In this document: positions 1 through 12,449 of the stretch, one piece after another
Numbering within the stretch: position 1 is the first letter of the stretch
How the letters are laid out: every line of letters starts with the position of its first letter
Assembly (NCBI RefSeq): GCF_016545825.1
Contig: NC_052622.1
Coordinates: 4,717,001 to 4,781,000 of the forward strand
Reading direction: 5' to 3'
Length of the DNA stretch: 64,000 bases
Origin: Eucalyptus grandis
Taxonomy: Eukaryota > Streptophyta > Magnoliopsida > Myrtales > Myrtaceae
The notes under the pieces: model-generated
The model's input: the letters and a program-made list of their open reading frames with translations, nothing else
What the model was told of the DNA's origin: nothing
Databases searched by the model: none
Program-made: the position numbers and the translations under genes

Positions 1-280
1 TCTGAAGCTCACCTTTACTGGCCATTGGAGAAGGTGAGCCTCACCCACTCTGGCATGGCTCCACCTCATTGTTGCTAGGCAAGGTTAACCTCACCATATT
101 TGGCTAGGTGAGGTCGGCCTTGCTAGTAGGCCTCACTAGTCGACCTCGTCGGCCATTGCCTTTAGCTGGTCATTGAGGCCTAGCCACTAGCTAAAGGAAG
201 AAGGGAAAGGGGAAAAGAAGATAGAGAAAGAAAAGAAAAGAAAATTTAAAAGATGGAAAACAGACACAGATGTGCTTCCA
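1..280. repeat. GC-richer interspersed repeat, copy 1
   Basis: Positions 1-180 match 59075-59265 closely in the same orientation: gaggttaacctc-type words, the repeated GTCGACCTCGTCGG motif, and 'tttagctggtcattgaggcc' against 'tttagctagttattgaggcc'. In this copy the match runs into a purine tract (about 185-250). At 59 kb the corresponding pyrimidine tract lies on the other side (58965-59015), so the two tracts could be the ends of an element with inverted-repeat tails. No coding potential was seen. The element class is unknown. Confidence 0.6.
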
Positions 281-289
281 CTATATTCT

Positions 290-1468
290 TGGAATACTAA
301 GTATCTTTAGATTAGACATACTTAAATCTTGTCTAGTCAATAGACACATTGTGCCTCCACTTACTAAAAGTCTAGCATGCATCAATCTTTAAATCAGTTT
401 TACCACTGGAGAACACTATAGATTGTTGGAGTACCAAGTGTCTTTACTAATGGATGTTTGTGCGTCTACATTGCCATTCGTCACCCAAAGCTGCAATCTA
501 TCAACCACGACTTGACAACTCACTAAGGGGAGCGCCTATATAAGATGAAACGCTCCCTCAGGTAAGGAGCTCTATCTAATCTTACTCGTCTTATGCAACA
601 GAGATCCTCAATTCCCTCTCACAGGAGCTAATTCGAGTACCGGTGGGCCGACCTGGCCTTAACCTGAATTCCGTAATGCAGATTGATTCATGTAGCAGAG
701 TTTTGGCTGGTTCGGTGATTCTTAAGTTTTGCATCAATGTTCTGGTGCCATCTCGTGGAAACACAATCTCGAGATGATACTCATGTTCTTGGAACTTGTT
801 AAGGATTTTCTTAAACGAGTCTCGTAATACTTCCCCTTTTCTATTGCTGCCTAAGGAGAGCCGGAAACCGAGGGGGATAGAATTTGCATTAGAATCAGCT
901 CCGACAGAAATCGTCTTTTCGGATGGGTTCTCTCCGTAAATTGTTGGGATTGCGACCCCTACTATAATCGACCGGGGAGAGCATGGGACAGGGGCAATAA
1001 TGCTATATTGATCCGAACCAAGAATTTATAAAATATCAACTTATAAATATATATATATATATATGTAAAAACAAGCACGATTTCATCGCATGTTTTTATC
1101 TTTTCAAAACTACTTTTCGTAAAATAGAGTTAACCATTAAATTTCATCAACCATCCGAGGACCCCTAAGTTTGTTTCCCTCAAAAGGATAACTCTCTTCA
1201 ATCTAGTAAATTTTTCTTTTTATGTATCTATGAAAATCTGCGCAGGTTCAACTCGAGCACTTAATAAGAAAGTATTCTAATTTTCAAAATATTAGCCATC
1301 CAAAACACCAAATTTGAAAAGAAAAGAATAAAGGGTAACGCAGATAATGTTCTCTAAAAAGAAAAAGGAAAAACAGAAAAAAAAAAAAAAAAAAAAAAAA
1401 AGATAACAAAAGCACATTTCACCATCATTGCAATCATGTGGTCTGCGGCTCTGTCAGGAAACTCACAC
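290..1468. repeat. Duplicated intergenic block, copy 1, left part
   Basis: This stretch matches 29840-30830 through most of its length; shared words include 'tctcgagatgatactcatgt', 'attagaatcagctccga' and 'tgggattgcg'. A shorter, more diverged copy lies at 46950-47200. The block continues at 10577, because a retrotransposon with AAGAG target duplications was inserted at 1473/1474. It includes a TA microsatellite (about 1046-1064) and an A tract (about 1378-1402). There is no gene in it. Confidence 0.75.
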
Positions 1469-1473
1469 AAGAG

Positions 1474-2099
1474 TGTTGGAAATTAATCCAGAGAAAACAC
1501 ACTGTTGTAATTAGAAAATCAATGTAATGGAGGTGAGGTACGGATATTTGAATCTCCTTAATGCGATTAGTTCCTGCCAATGGTGTTTCGTAGATTCACG
1601 AATTATGCCTTTCAAGATACAATACCTCGAACCTGTTTGAATTACCATTATGCAAATAGGACTTAGTCGAATTGTTCAATTGAACTAGAACATTTAGAAA
1701 AATTAGAAAAGAAGAAAAGTATATCAAAGTTCTTATGAAATCAAGTCGGAAAAACCAAAACTCTATTGAAGCTCTATGCTCTCATATATTTATAGAGTTT
1801 TTAGTTCGTATACATAAGAGATACATGAATTAAATAGATGCATGTATCCACGAAACTCATGTATCAAAAGATACATGAATCCAAGAGATTCATGAATTCA
1901 GAGACATGTAAATTCAAGAGATTCGTGAACTCAATAAATACATAAACTAAAAAATACATGAATCTAGGAAATTCATGAATTCAATAGATATGTGAACAGA
2001 AAAGTTTAGGAAATTCATGAATTCAATAGATACGTGAACAGAAAAAAGACGTATATTAGTTTATTGGCTTTTGTTGATCCATTAACCATAATTATAACA
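1474..2099 (-). repeat. LTR (3' LTR of the minus-strand copia element)
   Basis: It starts TGTTGGAAATTAATCC and ends ATTATAACA, and matches 9964-10576 over its length. The middle is rich in short 'attcatgaatt' and 'agatacatgaat' words, a small internal repeat. Length is 626 bp against 613 bp for the partner LTR, so there has been moderate divergence since insertion. Confidence 0.92.
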
Positions 2100-2619
2100 A
2101 TCCCCCACATTAATGGATCAACAAAACATTTTTGACTCGAAGGAATCTGAGCATGCCTGTTGAAATACACTGCATCAAAATAGGTAACTTTCGCTTTGAA
2201 CCTTCTTTAGTGAAAACCTGTCGGATTTACTTAACTAGTCAATGGACTAAGTCTTGAATTGTCAGTTGTTTGTGTAAGCCTAGACAATAAACCTCACACA
2301 GAGTATTTCCAATTTAAGATTGGTTATCGGTTGTGTTCGTTTTTTCGGCCTCGAACCTCTCAGGATTCATGCATGCTTTAGAAAATCTAGCCTTTAAAGA
2401 TTTTCATAGAGTCAGCCAGCTCCATGCATATAGGTGCATTCCTATTAAAGATATCCTACCATATCTCACTTGAATGTTACATTCCAAGTTAGAGGAATCA
2501 TTAAACGCATAGCATACCCTTAATAACATTGTAGGAAAGCACTGTTGTATTGTAGGAATGGGAGACAGTGCTTACACTAGAGTTTTCAGAATTTGCGTTG
2601 TCATATTGAACCTAGACCA

Positions 2620-3530
2620 TGGGATCTCCAATTACATAAGTTAGGTTTCCACCTTGGGATCTCTTTATTTGGTTAAGGCTCTTAAACCCATTCCCCTTTA
2701 TGTACAGTTTATCTGCTCTCTTGACAAATCTTTTGTCAGCGGATCCGCAATATTTTTGTTTGACTTTACAAAGTCTAAAGAAAATATTCCATTTGAGAGC
2801 AACTACCTTATGGTATTGTGTCAATGACGAATGTGTCTAGACTTACCGTTATAAATCACATTATGCGCCATTGCAATTGCTGCTTGGTTGTCACAGTATA
2901 TGCAAATTGCAAGCATAGGTTTTGGCCACACTGGAACATCTTCTAAAAAATGTCGAAGCCATTCTACTTCTTCAGCAGCTTTATCCAAAGCAACAAACTT
3001 TATTCCATCGTAGAGCGCATTATTAGAGTTTGTTTAGAGGATTTCCATGACACTGCATCACCTCCTAGCATGAACACATATCCGCTAGTCGATTTCGTTA
3101 GCATCACAATAACCTTCCAAAAGAACTGGATATTTTCCATATTGTAGAACATAGTCTCTTGTCATTTTCAAATATCCTAATACTCTTATCAAATCATTCT
3201 AGTGCTCGTGAGCTAGGTTACTGGTATATCTACTCAGTTTGCTTACTGAGTACGCAATATCAGGTCTAGTGCAATTCGTGATATACATGATGATGCCGAT
3301 TACTTGAAAGTATTCCAGCTGTCTGACACTATTTCCAGTGTTCTTTCTTAAAGTTAGGTGTGGAAGAAAATGATTCTTTGCATCTTTAATGCCGAATCCT
3401 TTAAATCTCTCAATTACATTTTCAATGTAATGAGATTGTATTAAATCTAAGCCATCAGAATTCCTTAAAATTTTGATGTCGAGTATAATATCCGCTACAC
3501 CTAAACCTTTCATCTCAAAGTTCTTTTTGA
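2620..3530 (-). pseudogene. copia RT C-terminal and RNase H remnant
   Basis: Read on the minus strand, 3199-3513 gives the C-terminal part of a copia reverse transcriptase (GLGVADIILDIKILR, then YITNCTRPDIAYSVSKLSRY). About 2620-3190 continues into RNase H with frameshifts (STMESKFVALDKAAEEVEWL and a DKRFVKRADKLY tail). The catalytic YVDD segment is absent: integrase ends near 3613 and the next recognisable residues are already C-terminal to YVDD, so roughly 1 kb or more of RT has been deleted. The RNase H part contains stops. Confidence 0.85.
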
Positions 3531-3612
3531 GAATGTTCTTGGTGATTCTGATTCTCTAAGCCTTTTCTGAGAAAGTTCTCTTTCATTTCTTTTTGCAGGA
3601 TATATATCCACA

Positions 3613-4383
3613 AAAAATTCAGCATCCCTTGTCAGATTTGTGAACCAAAAATCTATATGCGCTACTATTTTGAGCATAACCGATGAATATGCAATCCACC
3701 GTTTTAGGTCCCAACCGAGTTTGTTTAGGAGGAGGAATTGCCACCTTGGCCGAGCAACCCCACACTTTTAGAAAATTGTAGGATGGCAACTTTCCATTCC
3801 ATAACTCATATGGAGTTTTACCTGTCTTTTTGTAGGGTATTTTATTAAGAATATAATTTGCAGTTAAAATTGCCTCCCCCACAAGTTCTGAGGTAAACTT
3901 GAACTCAAACACATGGCGTTAGCCATCTCATAATCATTCAGCAACTCCATTTTGTTGTGGAGTATAAGGTGCAATCATTTGGAGAATTATTCCAAAATTA
4001 GCACAAAACTCTTTGAAATTAATTGAAATGTATTCTCTTCCTCTATCAAACCTAAGCACTTTGATTTGTTTATCAAGTTGGTTTTTAACTTCATTTTTAT
4101 ACTTGACAAATATGCTCACAGTCTCATCTTTGCTAGTTAGTAAATAAATATAGCAAAATCTAGTACGGTCATCCACAAATGTGATGAAGTACTTCTTTCC
4201 ACCTCTACTTTCTACAAACTTTAAATCACATAGATTACTATGGATTAATTGTAGAGGTTCACTTGTTCTTTCAACAGATTTGAAAGGTTTCTTGGCAAAC
4301 TTGGCATTAACACAAGTCTCACACCTGTAACGAGCATCTAACTCAAATCTTAGAATTAACCCCAAGTTTGCTATTCTCTTCAC
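3613..4383 (-). pseudogene. copia integrase remnant
   Basis: 3934-4383 encodes a zinc-binding fragment (RCETCVNAKFAKKPF) and the integrase core with HSNLCDLKF, FVDDRTRFCYIYLL, the DRGREY segment and the signature PYTPQQNGVAE. 3619-3912 is the following region (ILNKIPYKKTGKTPYELW, GCSAKVAIP). The first catalytic Asp lies in LIHSNLCDL, where N replaces the usual D, and the second Asp in RFDRGRE. A frameshift or stop separates the two pieces near 3920. It inserted element DNA into the host genome; this copy is inactive. Confidence 0.87.
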
Positions 4384-4389
4384 TGTACC

Positions 4390-4926
4390 ATAGTTTACAT
4401 GTCCTAATCTACCATGTCATAGATAATGAGACACAACAATATAAACTGAAGACTTTTCTTTATTAATAGTCTTTGGGTACACATAATTCGAGTTTATATC
4501 AATGACAGCCACGTTGGCTTTAAATAGGTCATTACAAAAGTACTCTTTCCCCACATACATCTCTTCTTTTGAAAGTACAAACTTGTCATATTCAAATATA
4601 ACTTTGAAACTCTTCTTAACAAGTATGAGGCTAGAAATTAGATTTTTCCGAATCTTTGGTACATGCAACAAATTCAACAGGGCGAACTCATTGCCAGATG
4701 TAAACTTCAAGATCACATTTCCTCTTTAGCAATCTTTGGATGCAGAGTTAACCATATAAAGCTTCTCATCTTCTTCAACCTTCTCATAAGTTGAGAACAT
4801 GTGTTTATCTACACAAATGTGATTTGTGGCACCTATATCTAGCCACCAGCCATTAGTGTTCAACACCAGAGATGCTTCAAACATTATCACAGCAGACAGT
4901 CTCTCAATATTATCATGTTTTGTCAA
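4390..4926 (-). pseudogene. copia protease and GAG-pre-integrase remnant
   Basis: The minus-strand reading 4726-4926 includes WWLDIGATNHICVDKHMF. This is the copia aspartic protease active-site region, with DIGAT in place of the usual DSGAT or DSGAS. 4417-4716 follows with LNLLHVPKIRKNLISSLILVKK, typical of the protease-to-integrase linker. The Ser to Ile change next to the catalytic Asp and the intervening stop indicate decay. Confidence 0.82.
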
Positions 4927-5440
4927 ATTCAGTTGTTGGGCTGCACCATTGTTCTTACCCTTTTTTGGGTGCTTCTTGTAATCCTTAGCATGATGGCCAA
5001 GCTTGTTGCATATAAAACCTGTCCCTTGGAATTTTTGGAACTATTCCTTATGCTTGCCTTTTCCTTGAAAAGTCATATTCTTTTTTCTATCTTGCTTGGA
5101 GTTGGAAGATTCCACAACGTTGACCTTTGGCTCAGAAGGAGGGTTCACACTCCTTCTATTGTCCTCCTTAATTCTGAGGCACAAAATGAGATCTTCAAGG
5201 CTCATCTCTTTCTATTTGTGCTTCAAATAATTTTTGAAGTCTGACCAGCTCGGAGGCAGTTTTTCTATCATGTTGGAATGATTCACTAAGTATCATTCCC
5301 TCAACAGAGATGTCACTTAAAATTAATTGCAATTCTTGAACCTAACTCATGACAGATTTAGAATCCACCATCTTGTAGTCCAAGAATTTGGCAACTGTAA
5401 ATTTCTTGGTGCCAGCGTCCTCAGTCTTGTATTTCTTCCC
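4927..5440 (-). pseudogene. copia gag C-terminal half with degenerate zinc knuckle
   Basis: Minus strand from 5440: a region reading KKYKTEDAGTKKFTVAKFLDYKMVDSKSV, characteristic of the copia gag UBN2-type domain. It is followed by a basic linker and a knuckle-like GTGFICNKLGHHAKDY near 5000, whose first Cys appears lost. It is the direct continuation of the gag half at 9342-9910; a 3.9-kb solo LTR (5446-9341) separates them. Confidence 0.85.
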
Positions 5441-5445
5441 TAAGG

Positions 5446-8400
5446 TGTCATGCCTTAAATCTCGAGCGCGCGCACATCCCTCGATAGTCGATAAAATTGC
5501 GATGTCCTAGGACACGTCGCCGATCTATTCATTTTATTGTACATGCGGAAGCGAATAAACAAATCCCCAAATAACACAAATATGGGATAGAAAATATAAA
5601 ATTTTCACAAAACACTTTTTATAAACACACTAGGTTTATTTACAAAAGTCTACAAAAAGATCCGCTTTAAAAAAGAAGCTGTCCTACGACCTACTAGTCG
5701 GACATATTCGTCGATCCTTCGGACTCCACCTCCATAAGCTCTAGGGACTTCGAGTCCTCCATAACCCCAGGGTCAGCTACCCCCTCACCTGCTATGGTGT
5801 TGATCGCAACGACAAGGATGTTAGAACCCGACAGGGGATCTTCCCTGATCCAATGGTGAAACCACGACCTAAATCGATGAGATACCAACTGAGGTCAGCC
5901 CTCATCGACCAAGATAATGGCCACTATGAGTTCATGGAGCCAGGGACTCTCGGGGACAAGGACGTTAGTACTCTGCTCTGTATTCCCCCTCGGCTTCCCA
6001 AAACGCACTGGAGGGATCGCCATCTAAGGACCTGAAAGGAATGAGCCCACGATGGGGTGAGACAACGTCTCAGCAAGTTCACCCCCTAAACCCGACTAAG
6101 AAGGAAATACGCCAAGAGGTAATCTAACCACACAACTACATAACCACAGAGACTTACTTGCCTTAGTTCCTTCCTGCACGCTAGTGTAGTTCGTATAATC
6201 AATGCATATAGCAATTTCACACATCAATTGGAACGTCTCATTCAATCACCTCTCAATCAATCATAGGGGTCCTGATTATATGGCCAAATCACATCCCATT
6301 CCGTGCCACACAATTTCGTCCTATTATTTGGCGCATCGATCTCAATCAATCACACGTTCCAATTAATTACTATTTGCACATGTAATTTTACCCGACACAC
6401 ATTGGTCCTCTGGCATAGCCAGGCTTTGTCTCATTCCTTAAGTACGGCAACGTCCACCCAACACACATCGGGGTTGGCATTCCCGAACCTCGAAGGAACT
6501 TCGGTCTAGCCTCTACTGTGATATGGCATCCATTGCTAGGGCATCCCATATAGGGGCATTGTCCACCCGACACACATCGGGGATGGGTTCCCTTAACCAA
6601 CACATGATCATTCAGTTCTGGCTAAGGACACCGTGCATTGCACTCAAATGTCTCAATTAAGATAATGCACTTGGTCTATTTTCTTCGTATTAAAATCACC
6701 CGATGAAAATAATTGTGTGTGGGTACACGGTCAAATCAAACTTTAAAAATTGATATCATTCCTTTTAAAATCCCACTATTTAATATAGTACTTAAAAATA
6801 TTTTCGGTGGCAAAAATCGATACCCAGTCATTTCTAATTAATTACCAAAATTTCGTAATTTTGAAATAAATACTCAAAATCACAATCACCACTCAATTTG
6901 TACAAATTAACACTAAATTGTATAAACTAAGCACACCACTCAGTTTTACTCGACACACATTGGTCCTCTGGCATAGCCAAGGTTCATCTCATTTCTCAAG
7001 TACGGCAACGTCCACCCAACACACATCGGGGTTGGCATTCCCGAAGGAACTTCGGTCTAGCCTCTATTGCGATATGGCATCCATTGTTAGGGCATCTCAT
7101 ATAGGGGCATTGTCCACCCGACGCACATCGGGGATGGGTTCCCTTAACCAACACATGATCATTCAGTTCCGGCTAAGGACATCGTGCATTGCACTCAAAT
7201 GTCTCAATTAAGATAATGCACTTGGTCTATTTTCTTCGTATTAAAATCACCCGATGAAAATAATCGTGTGTGGGTACACGGTCAAATCGAACTTTAAAAA
7301 TTGATATCATTCCTTTCAAAATCCCACTATTTAATATAGTATTTAAAAATATTTTCGGTGGCAAAAATCGATACCCAATAATTTCTAATTAATTACCAAA
7401 ATTTCGTAATTTTGAAATAAATACTCAAAATCACAATCACAACTCAATTTGCACAAATTAACACTCAATTGTATAAACTAAGCACACCACTGTAAAAAGC
7501 ATGAAATTCCGGTCCTTGGCTATCAGGGATAATTTCCGGAAAATATTAAATAATAAAATAATTAGCAAAAATAATTAAATAACACAAATTAAATCCAATA
7601 AATGCTAACCTAGTTTGGAAATGCTAATCTAACTACCTAAATGGGCCTAGAAAATTAATGCACCTATCTAGATAAATAGTACACTTTATTTAGCCCATAA
7701 TCAATCTATTCTAACCACCTAACAAGCATAATTAAGTAATTAAAACGCTAATCTAAACTAACCAACCACATAATTCATATTTAGTCTAAACTAATTATCT
7801 ACTAAACATCATTAACTCCTTAAGCAGAGTTTAGCAAGTAAACTTACCGGTTTAGCGGGCTAGTGAGTCTACGACGATAGCGACGTGGAGGCAAGCGACA
7901 AACAAGCCTGCAGCGACATCAACAGAGGTTCAGATGAGCCCAAAAAAGCCTCACGAAGCCCATATCCCACTGTGGGAGTTTGGCTTCTGCTTTGGGCTAA
8001 GAAAGGTTGGACCGAAGCTCATCTTGGCTGGAAACAGTGAGGAGGTGGGCCAGGTGGTTACAGCCGAAAATGGTGTTCGCTTCGGCGGTTGGACGGCAAC
8101 TAGGGGAATTGCGACGGTGGTTAGGTGCTTCAGGACGACAACCCGGATGGTTTGGATGACAGGCATGACGGGACGAGCGCACAGCGTGAGCAAGTGGCTC
8201 CGGCGGGCGTGTGGGTGCTGGATGGCGCATGACGACGGTAGGGGAAGCGATTAACAGTCGGGGGCTGCAGCTTGCTTTCTCTGGTTCTCTTAAGCTCTCA
8301 AATGGTTTCAACAATAGGGAAGGGAGCTACTAAAAGGAAGAAGATGGATGCTGCAGCAAGAGGGGGTCCACAAGCCTTCAATGCCCTCACAAATATCCCA

Positions 8401-9341
8401 AACACTCAAGTTTCATGCCCGGCCATTCATGGCTGTCATCCTCAGCCATTATCCACTTCAATCTTCCTCAACAAGCCTTAATTGAGGCCCCAAATGTTGC
8501 ACCCCACATGGACCTACGCATTTTGAGCTCTTGCCCTCCAATTCTACTTCCATTCTTCTCCAATTAAGCTCAAATTTGCCCCCATAAAACCAGCCAAGGT
8601 GCCCTCATCCATCTCATGATTTTTCCTCATCAATTGAACCAATTTGATGGCAAAAAATGCGCTAAAAAACGGTCCTTTAATTTTCCCCGTCCAAAAATGC
8701 CTAAATTTGAATTTTCGCCAAAATCTCAAGTTTGCAGAAAAATCTCTGGAAGATGAGTCGATGTTCTTAAAAGAATTGTGACATGACAGAATTTTCAATT
8801 TCTGAAATCAGATTCAATTTAAACCTTACGCAATTTTAGCGTGACCTAACATATCGGATAACTTTTAGGAATTTTTAGCGCATTTAACTTGTGATCGATT
8901 ATTTTTGAGCCACACTGTACATCTTCGACTCATATACATCTTTGACTCATTGGCGACTCTCGGTTGTCGTGAAAATCTCAAGGTTTCAAATATAAGCACA
9001 AGATACATAAATGATAGAAAAATCGATTTAGTGCCGTTCGACAGAAATTTTGCGATCAGGTGGAATCACCCACACTCTAATCACATACCTATGTCGAATC
9101 AACCTATCTCCAGTCTTTGGTCGCTTTTGACAGTGTCGTATTGACCCTTACAGATTAGCATGATCGAGCAGTCGATTTCTAGTCGAATTCTCAAGTATAT
9201 TGTGTTAAAATCCCTTAATGGCTTCATCTGATAGACTAGTTATCTCGTGAGTGATCAACTTAGAGAAAAGAACCATAGGCATGTCGATGAAAAACCCAAC
9301 TCATTCAATCAAAAACAGAATTAAAAAATCAGGATGTCACA
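5446..9341 (-). mobile_element. Solo LTR (about 3.9 kb, probably gypsy/Tekay-like) inserted in copia gag
   Basis: On the plus strand it runs from TGTCATGCC to GGATGTCACA, i.e. TGTGACATCC...GGCATGACA when read minus. It is flanked by near-identical 5-bp repeats, TAAGG (5441-5445) and TAAGA (9342-9346), and the interrupted gag reading resumes across it. Two further copies exist in the window: 14082-15666 (same orientation) and 63514-64000 (opposite orientation). No internal gag/pol is present, so this fits a solo LTR from recombination. The large LTR and the TGTGACATCC start suggest a chromovirus of the Tekay/Del type; this is inference. Small ORFs inside (for example 7934-8254) are not supported as genes. 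Confidence 0.82.
6387..7492. repeat. Direct tandem duplication of about 558 bp inside the solo LTR
   Basis: Unit 1 is about 6387-6944 and unit 2 about 6945-7492. Both carry the same series (cgacacacattggtcctctgg, aacttcggtctagcctct, gatcattcag, cacttggtctattttcttcg, gtgtgtgggtacacggtc) in the same order with few differences, including an indel at about 6485/7042. Each unit itself contains 'acacacatcggg' sub-repeats. The other LTR copy (14082-15666) has a 50-bp minisatellite in this position instead. Confidence 0.9.
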
Positions 9342-9910
9342 TAAGAACTCTCATAACTATTTAGCAGATTCAATATTACAATAACATTATATAGAGAATT
9401 CACTAAGCAGTTACTAATATAATTTTGGCATAAGAAGTCCCCATGCTTCCAAACCTCCAATGCACCGAGTGTCATGACATCGTGTTCATCTGGACTAATT
9501 ACTGGGCACACCTCAGATAAATATTTTGTCAAATTTAGCATGGTAAGATAGAAGAACATCTTCTGTTGTCACTATTTAAAGACGACTCCGGTGAATTTCT
9601 CCGGTCTCTCATTAGCTATAACTAGAGGTGTTGCCATCACAGTGGACAAAGTTCGTCAAACTATCGCTCCAGAAATGAAGCCAAAAGCCATTTGGCCTAT
9701 ACCGTTTTGAAAAATAGTCCCAGGCATATCAATCATATGACTTGTACCCGCATCACCAGAATTGGTGTTGGCCCAAGGGCTCGTAGAATTGACTGCTACC
9801 AATTCAGACCCTGAGGGTTGAACATCTCCCATAGCAATAGTCGAATCAATCATAGGAATGTCTCTTGAAACATTTTGGACATTGAATGACATTTGATTGT
9901 TTTCAGCCAT
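9342..9910 (-). pseudogene. copia gag N-terminal half
   Basis: The start ATG is at 9910 (MAENNQMSFNVQNV). The reading continues, with a frame change, into FFYLTMLNLTKYLSEVCPV, HDVMTL, EVWKHGDFLCQNYI and SLYNV, all typical of copia gag. The last residues before 9342 line up with the piece resuming at 5440, where the LTR inserted. Gag forms the virus-like particle of the element. There are internal frameshifts near 9420 and a stop in the codons next to the insertion. Confidence 0.85.
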
Positions 9911-9963
9911 TTCAATAATCTGACAAGAACAACAAACAATAAGTGATATAATCGCCTTAAGAT

Positions 9964-10576
9964 TGTTGGAAATTAATCTAGAGAAAACACACTATTTCTT
10001 ATAATCAGAAAATCAATATAATGGAGGTGAGGTACGGATATCCGAATCTCTTTAAGGCGATTAGTTCCTGCCAATGGTGCTCTGCAGATTCACGAACTAT
10101 ACCTCCCAAGATACAACACCTCGAATCTGTTTGGATTAGCACTATGCAAATATGACTCCATTGAACCGTTCAATTGAACCAGCACAACAAGAAAAATTAG
10201 AAGAGAAGAAAAGTATATTAAAGTTCTTTTGGAATCGAGTCGGAAAAACCAAAACTCTATTGAAGCTCTATGCTCCCATCTATTTATAGAGCTTTTTAGT
10301 TCATGTATAGAAGAGATACATGAATTAAATAGATGCATGTATCCACGAAATTCATGAATTGAGAGATACGTGAATCCAAGAGATTCATGAATCCAGAGAC
10401 ACGTGAATTCAAGAAATTCATGAACTCAATAAAGACATGAATCTAGGAAATTCATGAATTCAATAGATATGTAAATAGAAAAATATAGGAAATTCATGAA
10501 TTTAATAAATACTTGAATAGAAAAGACATATGTTAATTCATTGGCTTTCATTGATCCATTAACCATAATTATAACA
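9964..10576 (-). repeat. LTR (5' LTR of the minus-strand copia element)
   Basis: It begins TGTTGGAAATTAATCTAG and ends ATAACA directly before the right-hand AAGAG. It aligns with 1474-2099, including the internal 'attcatgaattcaatagata' region. In the minus orientation it would hold the promoter of the element. Confidence 0.92.
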
Positions 10577-11446
10577 AAGAGTTCCTCATAACGGGCCGAC
10601 TGGCTGAATTCCTCAACAGCGCTTCTTTTCTTCTTATCAGAGTCGACGCAAGCTGCCGTTTCAATCTATAGCTCCTTCCCCATATTCTGCTAAAGCGCTT
10701 TAGCCACTATAATTAGAGATGCAAATGGTCTATCGTATAAACACCCATAATTCGTGTTGAAATTCAGCAAATCAATATAATGCCAACAAGAACACACTTA
10801 TCACATTCGAAATAGATTTGCCACTCGGCCACCGTGCCTCAAAGCATAAAAAAAAAAAAAAAAAAAAGTTAAGAAGAATGCAAAAGAGAGAAATAAGGAA
10901 TTTTTTTATATATTTTGATATATTCATAATGAGGATTATTAACCTTTTTATAGGCTTTATGAAAGACTAAATAAGATAACATATCAATTAAGATATGTAA
11001 AATCATAGAGGATATTCACATAATCTTGAGAGATACAAAAACCATCCTAATTTTTTTAAATAATTCTGACAAAAAAGATGCTCATAACTCAAAAGAGTCT
11101 CTAACTATTGTTTTAATGAATAGCCAATAGATCGGTATAATTTCATTTGGTACATGTTAAAAGTTTCTCAGAATGTATCGATTAGGATTTATTAATTATG
11201 TGAGCCCATTCGAATAAGGTAATAGTTTGATTATGTGCTAATAGGAACATATGTACGTCCCATTTTTGATCAATTTACAACATGTACTTTGTATATAAAG
11301 TATAGTTGCTATTTCAACATTTCTAACGAGTGTCAAGGACGCACTTATATGATTCTTTCAATGTCATCTTTTTCTTAGCTTAAAGGTAACGCAACATAAG
11401 ATACATCAAAAGTGTTGTGACTACTTAAATCTAAAAGTGAGAAAGC

Positions 11447-11557
11447 ATGATTCGTGTGAGCTTCCAAAAAGCAAGTCTATCGATTCTTCTTGTTTTCTTA
11501 CTTTTGAACCCCTTTTCTTCGCAAAGTAAATCAATCCTACCAAATCTTATTAAATAG
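11447..11557 (+). other. Signal-peptide-like small ORF, copy A
   Basis: The ATG at 11447 opens a frame beginning MIRVSFQKASLSILLVFLLL: a basic N-terminus followed by a hydrophobic core ending in NPFSSQ, as in a secretory signal peptide. Right after it comes GCAAA|GTAAATC, a plausible plant splice donor, so this may be the first exon of a small secreted protein. Without splicing the frame ends within about 36 codons. Copies B-E at 12450, 13511, 31473 and 34512 share the sequence. I found no convincing second exon and do not recognise the family. It may also be a non-coding repeat. Confidence 0.4.
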
Positions 11558-12449
11558 CCAAACCGGGGTTTTTTATTTTGCATATATATAGCTTTTTGAA
11601 ATAAAATTGGTTCATTGTATCAATCCACCATAGTTAAAAAGAAGGGGAGACCAAACGAGATGTCAATAGTTTGAAGTGATTGCACCAATTGCATGCACAA
11701 ATCTCTAAGTCACATCAAACACAATTGTGGTTGCTTTTGTTGTCAACAATTCTAAAAGTATGGGTCCCTTCTAATTCTAGCTAAGAAAGATATATTCCAT
11801 ATCGTGCCCGTATAGAAAATGTAAGGACTATTGCTTAGAAAGTCATTAAGATCCTGTATTGCTTCAAGCTGTCTCTACATGTATTATACCATCTTTATAT
11901 AGCCGTACCACACAGCTAAAATTTATACTCAAGCAACTATAATCATTCTTGACCCGTGCCTTGCAAGAATACAATTATAGTATGGACATATATGATTTTG
12001 CTTTTAAGTGGACCATAGGAAAGTGTATTTTATGTAGCTATTATGCATGTAAAGTATAGCAAACTTATACATTTTAAGTTCTAGATAAAGATTTTTTCAC
12101 GTATTCATTCATGGCTAGGTTGGATATGACCCCGTGTAATATATCATTGTCATCTAAGATACTTTCTTTTATAGCAATTTATTATTTCACGAAATGAATC
12201 GTCTATGTAACCAATAGGAACATATGTACGTCCCATTTTTTGATCAATTTACAACAAGTGCTTTGTACAAAAAGTATAGTTGCTATTTCAACATTTCTAA
12301 CCAGTGTCAAGAAGGACGCACTTATATGATTCTTTCAATGTCACATTTTTCTTAGCGCAAAGGTAACGCAAAATATCTTAGCGCAAAGGTAACGCAAAAT
12401 AAGACACGACAAAAGTGTTGTGACTAATTAAATCCAACGGCGAGAAAGC

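Larger units (their letters stand above)
1474..10576 (-). mobile_element. Complete but decayed Ty1-copia LTR retrotransposon carrying a nested LTR
   Basis: Two direct LTRs bound the element and it is flanked by the 5-bp target duplication AAGAG (1469-1473 and 10577-10581). Uninterrupted homologous DNA at 30790-30850 confirms the empty site. All recognisable gag and pol pieces read on the minus strand, so 9964-10576 is the functional 5' LTR. A G-rich polypurine tract (minus strand, about 2100-2112) sits next to 1474-2099 as expected. The gene order gag-protease-integrase-RT-RNase H identifies copia. It cannot be autonomous: gag is split by another LTR, the central RT is missing and there are many frameshifts and stops. 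No clear tRNA-Met primer site was recognised beside 9964. Confidence 0.92.

Noticed and set aside
6303..7211. Paired plus-strand frames with similar residues (FTRHTLVLWHSQ)
   Set aside because: The similarity comes from the 558-bp tandem duplication in the LTR, not from a gene pair.
7934..8314. Overlapping open frames of about 80-106 codons on both strands
   Set aside because: They lie inside the 3.9-kb solo LTR; no domain, and frames are not supported by the other LTR copies.
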